A DNA stretch of 64,000 nt, from assembly GCF_963668385.1 (NCBI RefSeq), contig NZ_OY764327.1, forward strand, positions 5,836,724 through 5,900,723. Direction: 5' to 3'. Shown in pieces: positions 1-9,666 of this stretch. Position 1 is the stretch's first letter; every line of letters starts with the position of its first letter. The position numbers were made by a program, and so were the translations under genes. The stretch is from an uncultured Carboxylicivirga sp. GTDB taxonomy: Bacteria; Bacteroidota; Bacteroidia; Bacteroidales; Marinilabiliaceae. Under the pieces are notes generated by a model that saw only the letters and a program-made list of their open reading frames with translations, searched no databases and was not told the DNA's origin.

Positions 1-2
1 AA

Positions 3-1400
3 CATTTTAATGTAACCCAGCAAATGATTCAGGAAATAATCAGAGAAGGATTATCTAAAGGCGGAGATTATTGCGATGTATATTTTCAACATATGATTGG
101 CAATTACATCGGTTTGGAAGACAAAGCTGTTAACAGAGCTTATTCTGATGTTAGCTTTGGTGTTGGAATTCGAGTGTTAAAGGGAGATCAAACAGGCTAT
201 TCATTCAGCGAAGAAATTACAATGGATGCCATGAAGTCTGCCGCACGCACAGCTGCCAATATAGCAAACAGCACAGCTAAAGTTGAACCAGTAGCTCTCG
301 AAAACCATAAATTACCCAACTACTATGTTATTAAAACACCATGGGAAGAGGTATCGATCAACGAAAAGATACCCTACCTGCAACAAATAAATGATAAGGT
401 CTTTGCTCATGACAATCGCATCATCAAATCAAATGTGTGGTTTATGGATGAAACATCATATGTACTTTTTGCCAATTCAGAAGGCCGTATGACCTTTGAT
501 TATCAACCAATGGGACAAATTTCAGTAAGTTGTACTGCCGAACAAAACGGACAAAAAGAACAAAATGGCTTTAACCTGTCAGGCCGACGAGGAATCGAAT
601 TCTTTACGCCTGAAAATATTGATTTACTAGCTTCGGAAGCCGTTAAACGAACCACTGATTTATTTGAAGCAGTGAAGCCTAAAGCCGGAGAATTACCAGT
701 TGTATTGGCCGCCGGAAGTTCTGGTATTTTGTTGCACGAAGCTATTGGTCATGGTATGGAAGCTGATTTCAACCGTAAAGATGTTTCTATTTTTAGTGAT
801 AAGATTGGCAAAAAAGTAGCCAAAGACTTTGTTACCATTGTTGATGATGGAACCAATCCTAATGTACGAGGATCAATCAATGTGGATGATGAAGGTAACG
901 ACACTGAAAAAACCTATCTGGTTTCAAATGGTACCATGACATCATACCTACATGACAGAATCAGTGCTAAGCATTACGGTGTAAAAACAACAGGCAGCGG
1001 TCGTCGCGAATCATTCCGTCATATGCCAATGCCACGTATGCGTAATACTTATATGGAGAATGGTCCTCATAAAAAAGAAGAAATCATCGATTCGGTTAAA
1101 TACGGAATTTATGCCGAAACCTTCACCAACGGACAGGTGATGATTGGTGCTGGTGACTTTACATTCTACGTAAAATCAGGCTATCTAATCGAAGATGGAA
1201 AATTAACACAACCTATCAAGGATATCAACATTATTGGCAATGGGCCGAAAGTTCTTTCTGATATTGAGATGGTAGCCGACGACTTTACAATGGCCGAAGG
1301 AGGTTGGACATGCGGTAAAAACGGACAAGGTGTACCGGTTTCAATGGGATTACCTACCGTTAAAGTTTCAAAAATTACTGTTGGCGGAGTAAACGCCTAA
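3..1400 (+). CDS. tldD: TldD family zinc metalloprotease, 5' end outside window
   Basis: This is the catalytic subunit of the TldD/TldE (PmbA) pair, a cytoplasmic heterodimer known to cleave unfolded or modified small peptides. The zinc motif HEAIGHGMEAD lies near residue 238 counted from the first visible ATG at 24, with the glycine-rich C-terminal TldD region behind it. No ribosome-binding site precedes base 24 and the frame stays open to base 3. TldD of E. coli has a further helix of about 20 residues before the segment matching DYCDVYFQ, and the upstream codons here resemble that helix. The real start is therefore probably outside the window. Its partner tldE follows after 27 bases, so the two are one transcription unit. 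Confidence 0.93.
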   Translation, partial: HFNVTQQMIQEIIREGLSKGGDYCDVYFQHMIGNYIGLEDKAVNRAYSDVSFGVGIRVLKGDQTGYSFSEEITMDAMKSAARTAANIANSTAKVEPVALENHKLPNYYVIKTPWEEVSINEKIPYLQQINDKVFAHDNRIIKSNVWFMDETSYVLFANSEGRMTFDYQPMGQISVSCTAEQNGQKEQNGFNLSGRRGIEFFTPENIDLLASEAVKRTTDLFEAVKPKAGELPVVLAAGSSGILLHEAIGHGMEADFNRKDVSIFSDKIGKKVAKDFVTIVDDGTNPNVRGSINVDDEGNDTEKTYLVSNGTMTSYLHDRISAKHYGVKTTGSGRRESFRHMPMPRMRNTYMENGPHKKEEIIDSVKYGIYAETFTNGQVMIGAGDFTFYVKSGYLIEDGKLTQPIKDINIIGNGPKVLSDIEMVADDFTMAEGGWTCGKNGQGVPVSMGLPTVKVSKITVGGVNA

Positions 1401-1427
1401 TCTTGTCTAACTCAAAACTAAACTAAA

Positions 1428-2747
1428 ATGAACACAAAAGAACGTAAAGACCTGGCCATTTGGGCTGTTGATTATGCAAAAAAACAAGGTGCATCCGAAG
1501 TTGCAGCTTCTGTATATAATTCCCGATCGGTTGAAATTGAAGTACGTGAACAAAAAATTGAAAAGATTAAGGAATCAACCACCAATGGTTTATCTCTTAA
1601 TATTTATCGCGATCACAAATATTCAGGTCATTCAACCAATAATTTAAGCAAAAACGATCTGCAAAAATTTATTAAAGAAGCAGTTGAAGCTACCAAGTAT
1701 CTAAGCCCTGATGATTATCGCGAATTACCCGATCCCTCTCTTTATCCCGAAAATTTGGAAAAAGATTTAAAAATTGAGGATCGTGATTATTTAAGTGTAT
1801 CTCCTGAAAAAAAAGTAAACATAGCAAAAGCAGTTGAAGAAGCGGCTCGTGCTCAAAGCGATAAAATTATTTCAGCAACCGGAGGTTATAGTGATGATTA
1901 TTCAGAAAGTGTAAAAGTTCACAGTAACGGTTTCGTTGGCGAACGCCTTTCAACCTCCTTTTGGGCTGGCGGCGAAGTAACTGTAAAAGATGAAGATGCA
2001 AGACCCGAAGGATACCATTGGGGCGGTAGTAGATTTTTTAAATCCATGCCAACTGCTGATGAATTAGGTAAAAAAGCAGCTCAAAATGCGCTAGGTAAAA
2101 TGGGGCAAACCAAAATTGCTTCGGGTAAATACGATATGATTATCGAAAACAGAGCTGTATCAAGAGTACTATATATGTTTTTTGGCCCGATGCAAGCACG
2201 CGCTTTACAACAAAAAAGCTCTTACCTCGAAGGAATGTTGGGTAAATCAATTGCATCGTCAAAACTTACGGTGATCGACGATCCATTTATCGAGGGAGGT
2301 TTTGCCTCTCGTTTGTACGATAGCGATGGTATAGCTGCTCAACCTCGCGTTATGATTGAAAAAGGTGTACTCAACCAATATTACATCGACAATTATTACG
2401 GAAAAAAATTAAACATGACACCTAACGGAGGACAGCCCTCAAACATTCGTTTCGAATTGGGTGAAAGAAACTTCGATAAAATTGCAAATGACATAAAAAA
2501 AGGTATATTTGTTACCTCTTTCAATGGAGGCAACTCAAATTCTACTACAGGTGATTTTTCATTTGGTGTTTCAGGATTCTTAATTGAAAACGGAAAAATA
2601 GCTCAACCTGTTAATGAAATGAACATCTCGGGTAACGCCAAAGATTTTTGGCAGAAATTATCTGAATTAGGCAACGACCCTTATCCTTTTTCCAGCATAT
2701 TAAGTCCAACTATGGTATTTAACGATATTGATTTTAGCGGACTTTAA
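1428..2747 (+). CDS. tldE: TldE/PmbA family subunit
   Basis: This 439-residue protein is the non-catalytic partner of TldD. It has the family fold (N-terminal segment with GASEVAASVYNSR, C-terminal segment with FGVSGFLIENGKI) but no HExxxH zinc motif, as is normal for TldE/PmbA. Family knowledge: the two subunits form a barrel that admits only flexible peptides and is used for peptide turnover and maturation of some ribosomally made peptides. The start at 1428 gives a full-length protein directly after tldD. A hairpin terminator follows 20 bases after the stop, so tldD-tldE ends here. No peptide-precursor gene is visible nearby. Confidence 0.92.
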   Translation: MNTKERKDLAIWAVDYAKKQGASEVAASVYNSRSVEIEVREQKIEKIKESTTNGLSLNIYRDHKYSGHSTNNLSKNDLQKFIKEAVEATKYLSPDDYRELPDPSLYPENLEKDLKIEDRDYLSVSPEKKVNIAKAVEEAARAQSDKIISATGGYSDDYSESVKVHSNGFVGERLSTSFWAGGEVTVKDEDARPEGYHWGGSRFFKSMPTADELGKKAAQNALGKMGQTKIASGKYDMIIENRAVSRVLYMFFGPMQARALQQKSSYLEGMLGKSIASSKLTVIDDPFIEGGFASRLYDSDGIAAQPRVMIEKGVLNQYYIDNYYGKKLNMTPNGGQPSNIRFELGERNFDKIANDIKKGIFVTSFNGGNSNSTTGDFSFGVSGFLIENGKIAQPVNEMNISGNAKDFWQKLSELGNDPYPFSSILSPTMVFNDIDFSGL

Positions 2748-2766
2748 TACTAGAAATCCAAGAAAG

Positions 2767-2797
2767 ACGGGGAACTTCAGCAATTCCCCGTTATTTT
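2767..2797 (+). terminator. Terminator after tldE
   Basis: Stem ACGGGGAA (2767-2774) pairs with TTCCCCGT (2784-2791) across a 9-base loop and runs into TATTTT. It ends the tldDE unit. Confidence 0.75.
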
Positions 2798-2843
2798 GGA
2801 TTATTTTAAGGATATTATTATCCTTTTTTCTTATTTGATTTTC

Positions 2844-2851
2844 TATTTTTG
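2844..2851 (+). promoter_or_regulatory. Bacteroidota -7 box upstream of trhO
   Basis: TATTTTTG matches the Bacteroidota -7 consensus TAnnTTTG and lies 17 bases before the trhO ATG. The T-rich region before it has no clean TTTG at the -33 position, so this is a motif call only. Confidence 0.5.
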
Positions 2852-2868
2852 CAGCAAAAAAGGAAATA

Positions 2869-3891
2869 ATGGATCCAAATAGCAAGAACAAAGGATTATA
2901 CAACAAACTAAGCCCCGATGAATTAAAGGGGCGATTGGCCGCCGAATCATTTAAACGAACAACTGTTTCGTTTTACAAATATGTAATAATTGATGATCCA
3001 TGGACTATTCGTAATTCATTGTACGAAAAATGGAGTCAATTTAATTGTCTGGGTAGAATTTATGTAGCGTCAGAAGGCATTAATGCGCAAATGAGCGTAC
3101 CTGACCATAAATGGGAAGACTTTGAAAAACACCTAAGGTCAATTCGTTTATTCGAAGATGTTCCTTTTAAAATTGCTGTGGAAGATGATGGAAAATCGTT
3201 TTTTAAATTACAGATAAAAGTTCGTAACCAAATTGTAGCTGACGGTTTGCAATCACATGAATATGATGTTACCAACGTTGGCAATCACTTATCTGCAAAA
3301 GAATGGAACCATGCACTAGAAGAAGGAGCAACAGTGGTGGATATGCGTAATCATTACGAAAGCGAAATAGGACATTTCAAAGGTGCTATACTCCCCAATG
3401 CCGAAACATTTAAAGAAGAGTTACCTGAGGTTCTTGAAAAATTAAAAGGGAGAGAAAACGAAAAAATCTTGCTGTATTGTACTGGTGGCGTTCGTTGCGA
3501 AAAAACTAGTGCTTATCTTAAACACCATGGTTTTTCAGATGTTAATCAGCTTTTGGGCGGTATTATTGATTATTCGCGTCAGGTTAAATCGCAAGGCTTA
3601 GAAAACACTTATAACGGCAAAAACTTTGTGTTCGACAACCGATTAGGAGAACGAATATCAGAAGATATTATTAGTCATTGCCACCAATGTGGTAAACCTT
3701 GCGATACCCACACCAATTGCGCCAATAAAAAATGTAATCTTCTATTTATTCAGTGCGATGCGTGTAAGACGAAATATGATGCATGCTGCGGCAATGATTG
3801 TCAAACGTATGTTTTAGCAACACCAGAAAAAAAATCTGAACTAGAACAACGCTTGGTATTTAAACGGGGTAAACGATTTTATAAAGTATAA
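2869..3891 (+). CDS. trhO: tRNA uridine(34) hydroxylase, rhodanese type (TrhO/YceA)
   Basis: This 340-residue cytoplasmic protein belongs to the TrhO/YceA family, which hydroxylates U34 of tRNA using prephenate-derived chemistry or oxygen. An N-terminal acylphosphatase-like domain (about 30-130) precedes a rhodanese domain (about 145-250) with the active-site loop LYCTGGVRCEK near residue 203. A C-terminal cysteine-rich tail (CHQCGKPCDTHTNC, CDACKTKYDACC) probably binds zinc. The ATG at 2869 follows AAAGGAAATA and a -7 box. The gene stands alone between tldE and thrS. Assignment rests on the domain order and the rhodanese loop. Confidence 0.9.
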   Translation: MDPNSKNKGLYNKLSPDELKGRLAAESFKRTTVSFYKYVIIDDPWTIRNSLYEKWSQFNCLGRIYVASEGINAQMSVPDHKWEDFEKHLRSIRLFEDVPFKIAVEDDGKSFFKLQIKVRNQIVADGLQSHEYDVTNVGNHLSAKEWNHALEEGATVVDMRNHYESEIGHFKGAILPNAETFKEELPEVLEKLKGRENEKILLYCTGGVRCEKTSAYLKHHGFSDVNQLLGGIIDYSRQVKSQGLENTYNGKNFVFDNRLGERISEDIISHCHQCGKPCDTHTNCANKKCNLLFIQCDACKTKYDACCGNDCQTYVLATPEKKSELEQRLVFKRGKRFYKV

Positions 3892-4046
3892 AACCCTCAA
3901 ACATACATCAATCTATAAAAGTAAATTAGTTTCAAACCTGATAGATTGTTTTACTACATCTTGGTTTTTTCATTAGTTTCTTACTTAAATTATCTAAAAA
4001 ACACACAAATGGCATTCGATTAAAAGGTTGTTTAATGGGATTTATT

Positions 4047-4054
4047 TATCTTTG
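4047..4054 (+). promoter_or_regulatory. Bacteroidota -7 box upstream of thrS
   Basis: TATCTTTG matches TAnnTTTG, with TTG at 4028-4030 as a possible -33 element. The box lies inside the stretch that would be coding if the TTG at 4028 were the start, which argues for the ATG at 4085 as the thrS start. Confidence 0.55.
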
Positions 4055-4084
4055 CGTGATTTTTCTATAAAAACGAAAAAAAGA

Positions 4085-6043
4085 ATGATAAAAATTACCT
4101 TTCCAGACCAAAGTGTCCGAGAGTACGAAGCCGGTGTAACAGGCCTTGATATTGCGCAAAGTATTAGCCCCCGTTTGGCTAAAGAAGTATTATCTATAAC
4201 GGTAAACGATACCCTTATGGATTTAACGCGCCCTATCTCCACGGATGCAACGGTAAAATTACACAAATGGGAAGATGAGGAAGGTAAACATGCGTTTTGG
4301 CACTCATCGGCTCACCTAATGGCCGAAGCTATTGAAGCACTTTATCCTGGTACAAAATTTGGAATTGGTCCTACTATTGAAAATGGATTCTATTACGACA
4401 TTGACCCAGGAGATGATGTAGTGATCAAAGATGGCGATTTGCCAAAAATAGAAAAGAAGTTCAAAGAACTTGCTAGCCAAAAACTAGAATACGTTAGAAG
4501 TGAAGTCTCAAAATCTGAAGCTTTAGATTATTTCACAAAGAAAAACGATGAATATAAATTGGAGTTAATAAACGATTTGGAAGACGGAACTATTTCGTTT
4601 TACAAACAAGGTAACTTCACTGATTTATGTCGCGGACCTCACTTACCTTCAACTGCCCCAATCAAAGCAGTTAAGTTATTAAGTGTTGCTGGAGCATACT
4701 GGAGAGGTGACGAAACACGTAAACAGCTTACACGTATTTATGGTATCACATTCCCTAAAGCAAAATTGCTTGAAGAATACATGACTTTATTAGAAGAAGC
4801 TCAAAAACGTGATCACCGTAAAATTGGTAAAGAGCTAGAGTTATTTGCCTTCTCTCAAAAAGTAGGTCAGGGTTTACCATTGTGGTTACCTAAAGGAGCC
4901 AGATTACGCGAGCGCTTAGAAAACTTCTTAAAGAAAGTGCAAGTTCAGTATGGTTACGAACCGGTAATTACACCTCACATTGGAAACAAAGAGTTGTATG
5001 TTACTTCGGGTCACTATGCTAAATATGGTAAAGACTCTTTCCAACCGATCACTACACCAGCTGAAGGTGAAGAGTTCTTATTAAAACCTATGAACTGCCC
5101 TCACCACTGTGAGATATACAAAACAAAACCTCGTTCATATAAAGATCTTCCTATTCGTTTTGCAGAGTTCGGAACTGTTTATCGTTACGAACAAAGTGGT
5201 GAATTGCATGGTTTAACAAGGGTACGTGGATTTACTCAGGATGATGCTCACTTATTCTGTCGTCCCGACCAACTGAAAGATGAGTTTAAGAAGGTTATTG
5301 ACATCATCTTTTACATCTTTAAAGCATTGGATTTTAAAGAGTACATCACACAGGTATCCTTACGCGACCCTAACGATCATACAAAATATATCGGAAGCGA
5401 AGATAACTGGAACAAAGCCGAACAAGCTATTATCGAAGCTTGTGAAGAACGTGGAATGGAAACCATTGTTGAATACGGAGAAGCAGCATTCTATGGTCCT
5501 AAGTTAGACTTTATGGTAAAAGATGCCCTTGGTCGTAAATGGCAGCTAGGAACTATTCAGGTAGATTACAATTTACCAGAGCGTTTTGAATTAGAATATA
5601 TAGGAAGTGACAATCAAAAACACCGTCCGGTGATGATTCACCGAGCTCCTTTTGGAAGTATGGAACGATTTGTTGCGGTATTAATTGAGCACACTGCTGG
5701 TAAATTCCCATTGTGGTTAACACCTGAACAAGTGGTAATTTGCCCTATTAGTGAAAAGTACAACGATTACGCAAAAAAAGTTTTTAATTTCCTAAATAAT
5801 TCCGATATTCGTGCCGTTCTTGACGACCGCAATGAGAAAATAGGTAAAAAGATCAGGGACAACGAGTTAAAGCGCATTCCATACCTTCTTATTGTTGGAG
5901 AAAAAGAAGCCGAAGAGCAAAAAGTTGCTGTTCGTAAACAAGGTGAAGGCGACAAAGGAGTGATGAAACTCGACGAATTTACAAGTTTTATTAATCAGGA
6001 AGTTGAAAATATGCTTTCTGCGATAGACAACAATATTAACTAA
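4085..6043 (+). CDS. thrS: Threonine--tRNA ligase
   Basis: This class II aminoacyl-tRNA synthetase charges tRNA-Thr and edits mischarged Ser. With the ATG at 4085 it is 652 residues. It has the N-terminal TGS domain ([11 protein letters not shown] onward), the editing domain with [10 protein letters not shown] near residue 73, the catalytic core ([11 protein letters not shown], FRCxE-type motif 2 as [12 protein letters not shown], motif 3 in [11 protein letters not shown]) and the anticodon-binding domain. A TTG 57 bases upstream extends the frame but overlaps the promoter box, so it was rejected. The gene is followed 17 bases later by infC, the classical thrS-infC-rpmI-rplT order. Confidence 0.97.
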   Translation: MIKITFPDQSVREYEAGVTGLDIAQSISPRLAKEVLSITVNDTLMDLTRPISTDATVKLHKWEDEEGKHAFWHSSAHLMAEAIEALYPGTKFGIGPTIENGFYYDIDPGDDVVIKDGDLPKIEKKFKELASQKLEYVRSEVSKSEALDYFTKKNDEYKLELINDLEDGTISFYKQGNFTDLCRGPHLPSTAPIKAVKLLSVAGAYWRGDETRKQLTRIYGITFPKAKLLEEYMTLLEEAQKRDHRKIGKELELFAFSQKVGQGLPLWLPKGARLRERLENFLKKVQVQYGYEPVITPHIGNKELYVTSGHYAKYGKDSFQPITTPAEGEEFLLKPMNCPHHCEIYKTKPRSYKDLPIRFAEFGTVYRYEQSGELHGLTRVRGFTQDDAHLFCRPDQLKDEFKKVIDIIFYIFKALDFKEYITQVSLRDPNDHTKYIGSEDNWNKAEQAIIEACEERGMETIVEYGEAAFYGPKLDFMVKDALGRKWQLGTIQVDYNLPERFELEYIGSDNQKHRPVMIHRAPFGSMERFVAVLIEHTAGKFPLWLTPEQVVICPISEKYNDYAKKVFNFLNNSDIRAVLDDRNEKIGKKIRDNELKRIPYLLIVGEKEAEEQKVAVRKQGEGDKGVMKLDEFTSFINQEVENMLSAIDNNIN

Positions 6044-6045
6044 AG

Positions 6046-6052
6046 AAGGAGG
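6046..6052 (+). promoter_or_regulatory. Strong Shine-Dalgarno that fixes an ATA start for infC
   Basis: AAGGAGG sits 8 bases before the ATA at 6061. A perfect Shine-Dalgarno is unusual in this window and supports initiation at a non-AUG codon. Confidence 0.75.
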
Positions 6053-6060
6053 GTTTAACT

Positions 6061-6621
6061 ATAGCTAGACCGAACAGAAGACAGGTACGACCTGTAAAAG
6101 AAGAGCCTGCGCACAGAATTAACAGGCACATTAGAGTGCCTCAGGTACGATTAGTTGGTGACAACATCGAAAATCCAGGTGTATTTCCAACATCGGAAGC
6201 GCTTAAAATGGCTGATGAATTGGATTTGGATTTGGTAGAAATTTCACCAAAGGCAGATCCTCCTGTATGTAAGATAACAGATTACCAAAAGTTTCTTTAT
6301 CAGCAAAAGAAGAAACAAAAAGAAATGAAAGCCAAAGCTGTAAAAGTGGTGGTTAAAGAGATTCGTTTTGGACCAAATACCGACGATCATGATTACCAGT
6401 TTAAGCTAAAGCATGCCGAGAAGTTTCTTCAAGAAGGTGCAAAAGTAAAAGCTTACGTTTTCTTTAAAGGACGTTCAATCCTTTTTAAAGAGCAAGGTGA
6501 GATTTTATTATTACGTTTTGCTCAAGACTTGGAAGAAATTGGTAAAGTGGAGCAATTGCCAAAATTAGAAGGTAAACGTATGATTATGTTCATAGCTCCT
6601 AAAGCGGCAAAGAAAAAATAG
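6061..6621 (+). CDS. infC: Translation initiation factor IF-3, ATA start
   Basis: IF-3 binds the 30S subunit, discriminates against non-canonical start codons and prevents premature subunit joining. Starting at ATA 6061 gives 186 residues. The N-terminal basic stretch [15 protein letters not shown] and the conserved [18 protein letters not shown] would be lost if the GTG at 6136 were used. The C-terminal domain contains [17 protein letters not shown]. No ATG exists in this region, and a perfect AAGGAGG lies 8 bases upstream of ATA. Family knowledge: infC commonly starts at a rare codon (AUU in E. coli) and so represses itself. The same logic is inferred here. Confidence 0.93.
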   Translation: MARPNRRQVRPVKEEPAHRINRHIRVPQVRLVGDNIENPGVFPTSEALKMADELDLDLVEISPKADPPVCKITDYQKFLYQQKKKQKEMKAKAVKVVVKEIRFGPNTDDHDYQFKLKHAEKFLQEGAKVKAYVFFKGRSILFKEQGEILLLRFAQDLEEIGKVEQLPKLEGKRMIMFIAPKAAKKK

Positions 6622-6652
6622 CGGATATTTTTTAACTAAATATATAGGAATA

Positions 6653-6850
6653 ATGCCGAAAATGAAGACAAATTCCAGTGCTAAGAAACGTTTTACCATC
6701 ACTGGAAGCGGAAAAATTAAAAGAAAGCATGCTTTTAAAAGTCACATCTTAACTAAGAAGACTACTAAGCAAAAAAGAAATTTGACCTATGCTGGCACTG
6801 TTCACAAAGCTGATGAATCAAACATCAAGCTATTATTGAACATGAAGTAA
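6653..6850 (+). CDS. rpmI: 50S ribosomal protein L35
   Basis: This 65-residue basic protein matches L35 across its whole length ([14 protein letters not shown] at the start, then [20 protein letters not shown]). It is part of the large subunit and sits 31 bases after infC and 101 bases before rplT, in the conserved infC-rpmI-rplT order. Confidence 0.97.
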   Translation: MPKMKTNSSAKKRFTITGSGKIKRKHAFKSHILTKKTTKQKRNLTYAGTVHKADESNIKLLLNMK

Positions 6851-6894
6851 TAACAAATTTCAAGAAGACAGAAAATTAATTTTAACTGAGTGAA

Positions 6895-6930
6895 TTAGCC
6901 GAAAGATCCCGACAGAGACTGGGACGCTAA
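6895..6930 (+). promoter_or_regulatory. Structured leader between rpmI and rplT
   Basis: Two nested pairings are visible: TTAGC (6895-6899) with GCTAA (6926-6930), and TCCC (6907-6910) with GGGA (6921-6924), separated by an internal bulge. No T-run follows, so it is not a terminator. Its place 21 bases before the rplT ATG suggests an L20-binding autoregulatory site; L20 is known to repress its own operon in E. coli and Bacillus. The role here is inferred. Confidence 0.4.
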
Positions 6931-6951
6931 CCATTCGAAAAGATTTAAAAA

Positions 6952-7305
6952 ATGCCAAGATCAGTAAATCATGCGGCGTCAAGAGAAAGACGCAGAAAGC
7001 TTTTAAAGCAAACCAAAGGTTACTTTGGACGTAGAAAAAATGTTTGGACGGTAGCTAAAAATGCCTACGAAAAAGGTATGACATATGCTTACCGCGACAG
7101 AAAAAAGAAAAAGAGCAACTTCCGTGCATTGTGGATTCAACGAATCAATGCAGCAGCTCGTATCGAAGGTGTATCTTATAGCAAGTTGATGGGTGCTTTA
7201 CACGCACAAAATATTGAAATCAACCGTAAGGTTCTTGCCGACTTAGCAGTGAATCATCCGGAAGCTTTCAAAGCTGTTGTTAAAAAAGCAATGGGCGCAG
7301 CTTAA
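6952..7305 (+). CDS. rplT: 50S ribosomal protein L20
   Basis: This 117-residue protein is full-length L20, with the typical start [20 protein letters not shown], the motif [10 protein letters not shown] and [17 protein letters not shown]. It binds 23S rRNA early in 50S assembly and represses its own expression in several bacteria. It is the last gene of the thrS-infC-rpmI-rplT unit and is followed by a strong terminator. Confidence 0.98.
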   Translation: MPRSVNHAASRERRRKLLKQTKGYFGRRKNVWTVAKNAYEKGMTYAYRDRKKKKSNFRALWIQRINAAARIEGVSYSKLMGALHAQNIEINRKVLADLAVNHPEAFKAVVKKAMGAA

Positions 7306-7326
7306 TTAGCTTTTCAAAATATTTTT

Positions 7327-7353
7327 AAAGGAGGTCAATCGACCTCCTTTTTT
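7327..7353 (+). terminator. Terminator after rplT
   Basis: AAAGGAGGTC (7327-7336) pairs perfectly with GACCTCCTTT (7341-7350) over the loop AATC, and T residues continue to 7353. Confidence 0.92.
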
Positions 7354-7427
7354 AATTTATATCCCTTTGTATTTAATCTAATATAAAACTAAACTTCTAT
7401 TTACCTTATTTACTTAAGCTCTTTTTT

Positions 7428-7435
7428 TATCTTTG
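7428..7435 (+). promoter_or_regulatory. Bacteroidota -7 box upstream of dapB
   Basis: TATCTTTG matches TAnnTTTG and lies 27 bases before the dapB ATG, just after the rplT terminator. No clear -33 TTTG is seen. Confidence 0.5.
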
Positions 7436-7462
7436 CTCCTATTAGATCAGAAATAATTAAAA

Positions 7463-8176
7463 ATGAAAATAGCATTAGTAGGATACGGTAAGATGGGCAA
7501 AGAGATTGAAAAAATTGCCATTGACAGAGGTCACGAAATTGTAAGTAAAATAGATGTAAGCAGTTCCGACTCTTTTGATGATGATGCTTTCAAATCGGCC
7601 GATGTTGCCATTGAGTTTACTCGACCCGAAGCCGCCTTCAATAACTATCAACAGTGTTTTAAAAGTAACATACCTGTTGTATCCGGAACAACTGGTTGGC
7701 TTGATAATTTTGCTGAAATTGAAAAAGCCTGTAACGAAAACAATCAAACATTTTTCTATGCTTCCAATTTTAGTTTGGGAGTAAATATATTTTTCGAGAT
7801 CAATAAGCAATTAGCTAAGATTATGAACAAAGTTAAAGAGTACGATGTATCAATGGAAGAAGTTCATCATACTCAAAAACTGGATGAGCCAAGTGGAACA
7901 GCTATTACCTTAGCTGAAGGTATTATCGAAAATCTGGAAAGAAAAAATAGTTGGACCCTTGAAGAACCTAAAGAAGGTGAAATAAATATTAAAGCCATAA
8001 GAGAAGGCCAAGTTCCGGGTATCCACACCATCAAATACGATTCGCCTGTTGACGAAATAGTAATTCATCACAGCGCTAAATCGCGCCAAGGATTTGCCTT
8101 GGGAGCTGTATTAGCTGCAGAATTCACACAAGGTAAATCTGGTTTACTTAGCATGAAAGACCTACTTAACTTTTAA
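7463..8176 (+). CDS. dapB: 4-hydroxy-tetrahydrodipicolinate reductase
   Basis: DapB reduces hydroxy-tetrahydrodipicolinate in the diaminopimelate/lysine pathway. This 237-residue protein has the dinucleotide-binding start IALVGYGKMGKEI, the SGTTGW loop, and the substrate motif EVHHTQKLDEPSGTA. It is shorter than E. coli DapB (273) but normal for Bacteroidota. It is followed closely by two signal peptidase genes; dapB-lepB-lepB-wbqC looks like one cluster starting from the promoter box at 7428. Confidence 0.95.
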   Translation: MKIALVGYGKMGKEIEKIAIDRGHEIVSKIDVSSSDSFDDDAFKSADVAIEFTRPEAAFNNYQQCFKSNIPVVSGTTGWLDNFAEIEKACNENNQTFFYASNFSLGVNIFFEINKQLAKIMNKVKEYDVSMEEVHHTQKLDEPSGTAITLAEGIIENLERKNSWTLEEPKEGEINIKAIREGQVPGIHTIKYDSPVDEIVIHHSAKSRQGFALGAVLAAEFTQGKSGLLSMKDLLNF

Positions 8177-8190
8177 TAAAATCACGCATA

Positions 8191-9624
8191 ATGCTTAACA
8201 AATCGTATTTTAAATGGGTGAAACTAGCAATTGCAAGTATTATCTATATCCTTTGGGTTGTATGGATAGGCAACTATTGGTTTTTATTGGGATACCCACT
8301 TGTTTTTGATAACTACGTCACAAAAAAGATTCCATGGGGATTCTGGAAAAAAAGAAAAGATGGCAAAAAGCCCAGTGCAATTGTTGAATGGATCGATGCC
8401 ATTGTTTTTGCATTAGTAGCCGTTTACATTATCAATATTTTTCTGTTTCAGAATTATAAAATTCCAACTAGTTCACTCGAAAAATCATTATTAGTTGGCG
8501 ATTATCTCTTTGTTAGTAAAGCCAGTTACGGACCTCGAATGCCTAATACTCCTATTGCATTTCCATTGGTTCAAAACACCTTTTCGTCAACAACCAATAT
8601 TAAATCGTACCTCGACTGGCCTCATTGGGATTACAAACGCTTAAAAGGTATTACCAATATCAAACACAACGATATTGTGGTATTCAACTTTCCGGCTGGA
8701 GATACAGTCCCTTTTAAATCAAACAATCCCGATTTTTATAATCAAGCTTTGATTTATGGGATACAGGAAGCATCGAATAACCAAAACCTGATGCCAACTA
8801 AACCGTTTGATTCAGATTACGAAAGAAACCACTATTTTATGAATATTGGTAGAAAAAGAATCTATAATAATCCTGAAACATTTGGAGACGTTTTATATCG
8901 TCCTGTCGATAAGCGCGATAATTATGTAAAAAGATGCATTGCTCTTCCGGGAGATGTTTTTGAGGTAAGACACAATCAGGTATATATTAATGATAAAGCT
9001 GTTGAAAATCCTGAAGGATTGCAGCACAACTACATTATTAAAACTGATGGAACAATATTAAATGATCGTTTTTACGAGAGAATGGGCGTATCTAATGCTG
9101 ATCGTGGAGGAAGAATGGGCAACGATTTTTATGTACCTCTAACCAAAGACAAAGCTGATTTAGTTAAAGATATGCCATTTGTTCAATCGATAACTATCGA
9201 CGAAGAGATGCCTAATAATTCAGGTTTACAAGTATTCCCATACAGTTCGGACTACAATTGGAGTCGCGATAATTTTGGCCCGCTAACCATGCCAGCTAAA
9301 GGAACCACTATTGATTTGACAATCACAAATCTTCCTATTTACGAACGAATTATTACAGCTTACGAAGGCAACAAGCTAAAAGTAAAAGATGGTCAGATTT
9401 TCATTAATGAAAAACCTGCCACTAACTATACGTTTAAAATGGATTATTACTTTATGCTAGGTGATAACCGACATAATTCGTTAGATTCCAGGTCATGGGG
9501 ATTTGTTCCTGAAGATCATATCGTTGGAAAACCAATTCTAGTTTGGTTATCGCTCGATAAAGATAAGAGCTTCCCAGCCAATATCCGCTGGGACCGAATT
9601 TTTAAATTAGTTCACAAAGACTAA
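8191..9624 (+). CDS. lepB: Signal peptidase I
   Basis: This inner-membrane serine protease (477 residues) removes signal peptides from exported proteins. Two or three hydrophobic segments occupy the first 90 residues. The catalytic Ser lies in IPTSSLEKSLLVGD (near residue 92), the general-base Lys in YVKRCIALPGD (near 249), and the C-terminal box is MLGDNRHNSLDSRSWGFVP. A large insertion separates the Ser and Lys boxes, as in other Bacteroidota LepB. It starts 14 bases after dapB and is followed by a terminator that separates it from a paralogue. Confidence 0.93.
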   Translation: MLNKSYFKWVKLAIASIIYILWVVWIGNYWFLLGYPLVFDNYVTKKIPWGFWKKRKDGKKPSAIVEWIDAIVFALVAVYIINIFLFQNYKIPTSSLEKSLLVGDYLFVSKASYGPRMPNTPIAFPLVQNTFSSTTNIKSYLDWPHWDYKRLKGITNIKHNDIVVFNFPAGDTVPFKSNNPDFYNQALIYGIQEASNNQNLMPTKPFDSDYERNHYFMNIGRKRIYNNPETFGDVLYRPVDKRDNYVKRCIALPGDVFEVRHNQVYINDKAVENPEGLQHNYIIKTDGTILNDRFYERMGVSNADRGGRMGNDFYVPLTKDKADLVKDMPFVQSITIDEEMPNNSGLQVFPYSSDYNWSRDNFGPLTMPAKGTTIDLTITNLPIYERIITAYEGNKLKVKDGQIFINEKPATNYTFKMDYYFMLGDNRHNSLDSRSWGFVPEDHIVGKPILVWLSLDKDKSFPANIRWDRIFKLVHKD

Positions 9625-9630
9625 CCAATA

Positions 9631-9666
9631 AAACAGCAAGGTCCTACACCTTGCTGTTTCTTTTTT
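9631..9666 (+). terminator. Terminator between the two signal peptidase genes
   Basis: AAACAGCAAGGT (9631-9642) pairs with ACCTTGCTGTTT (9648-9659) over a 5-base loop and is followed by CTTTTTTA. It ends only 12 bases before the next ATG, so the downstream gene is either read through or has a promoter hidden in it. Confidence 0.88.

Noticed and set aside
4028-4084. TTG start extending thrS by 19 residues
   Set aside because: The extension overlaps a -7 promoter box; ATG 4085 gives the standard ThrRS N-terminus.
6136-6138. GTG start for infC
   Set aside because: It would delete the conserved first 25 residues of IF-3 and lacks a Shine-Dalgarno, whereas ATA 6061 has both.
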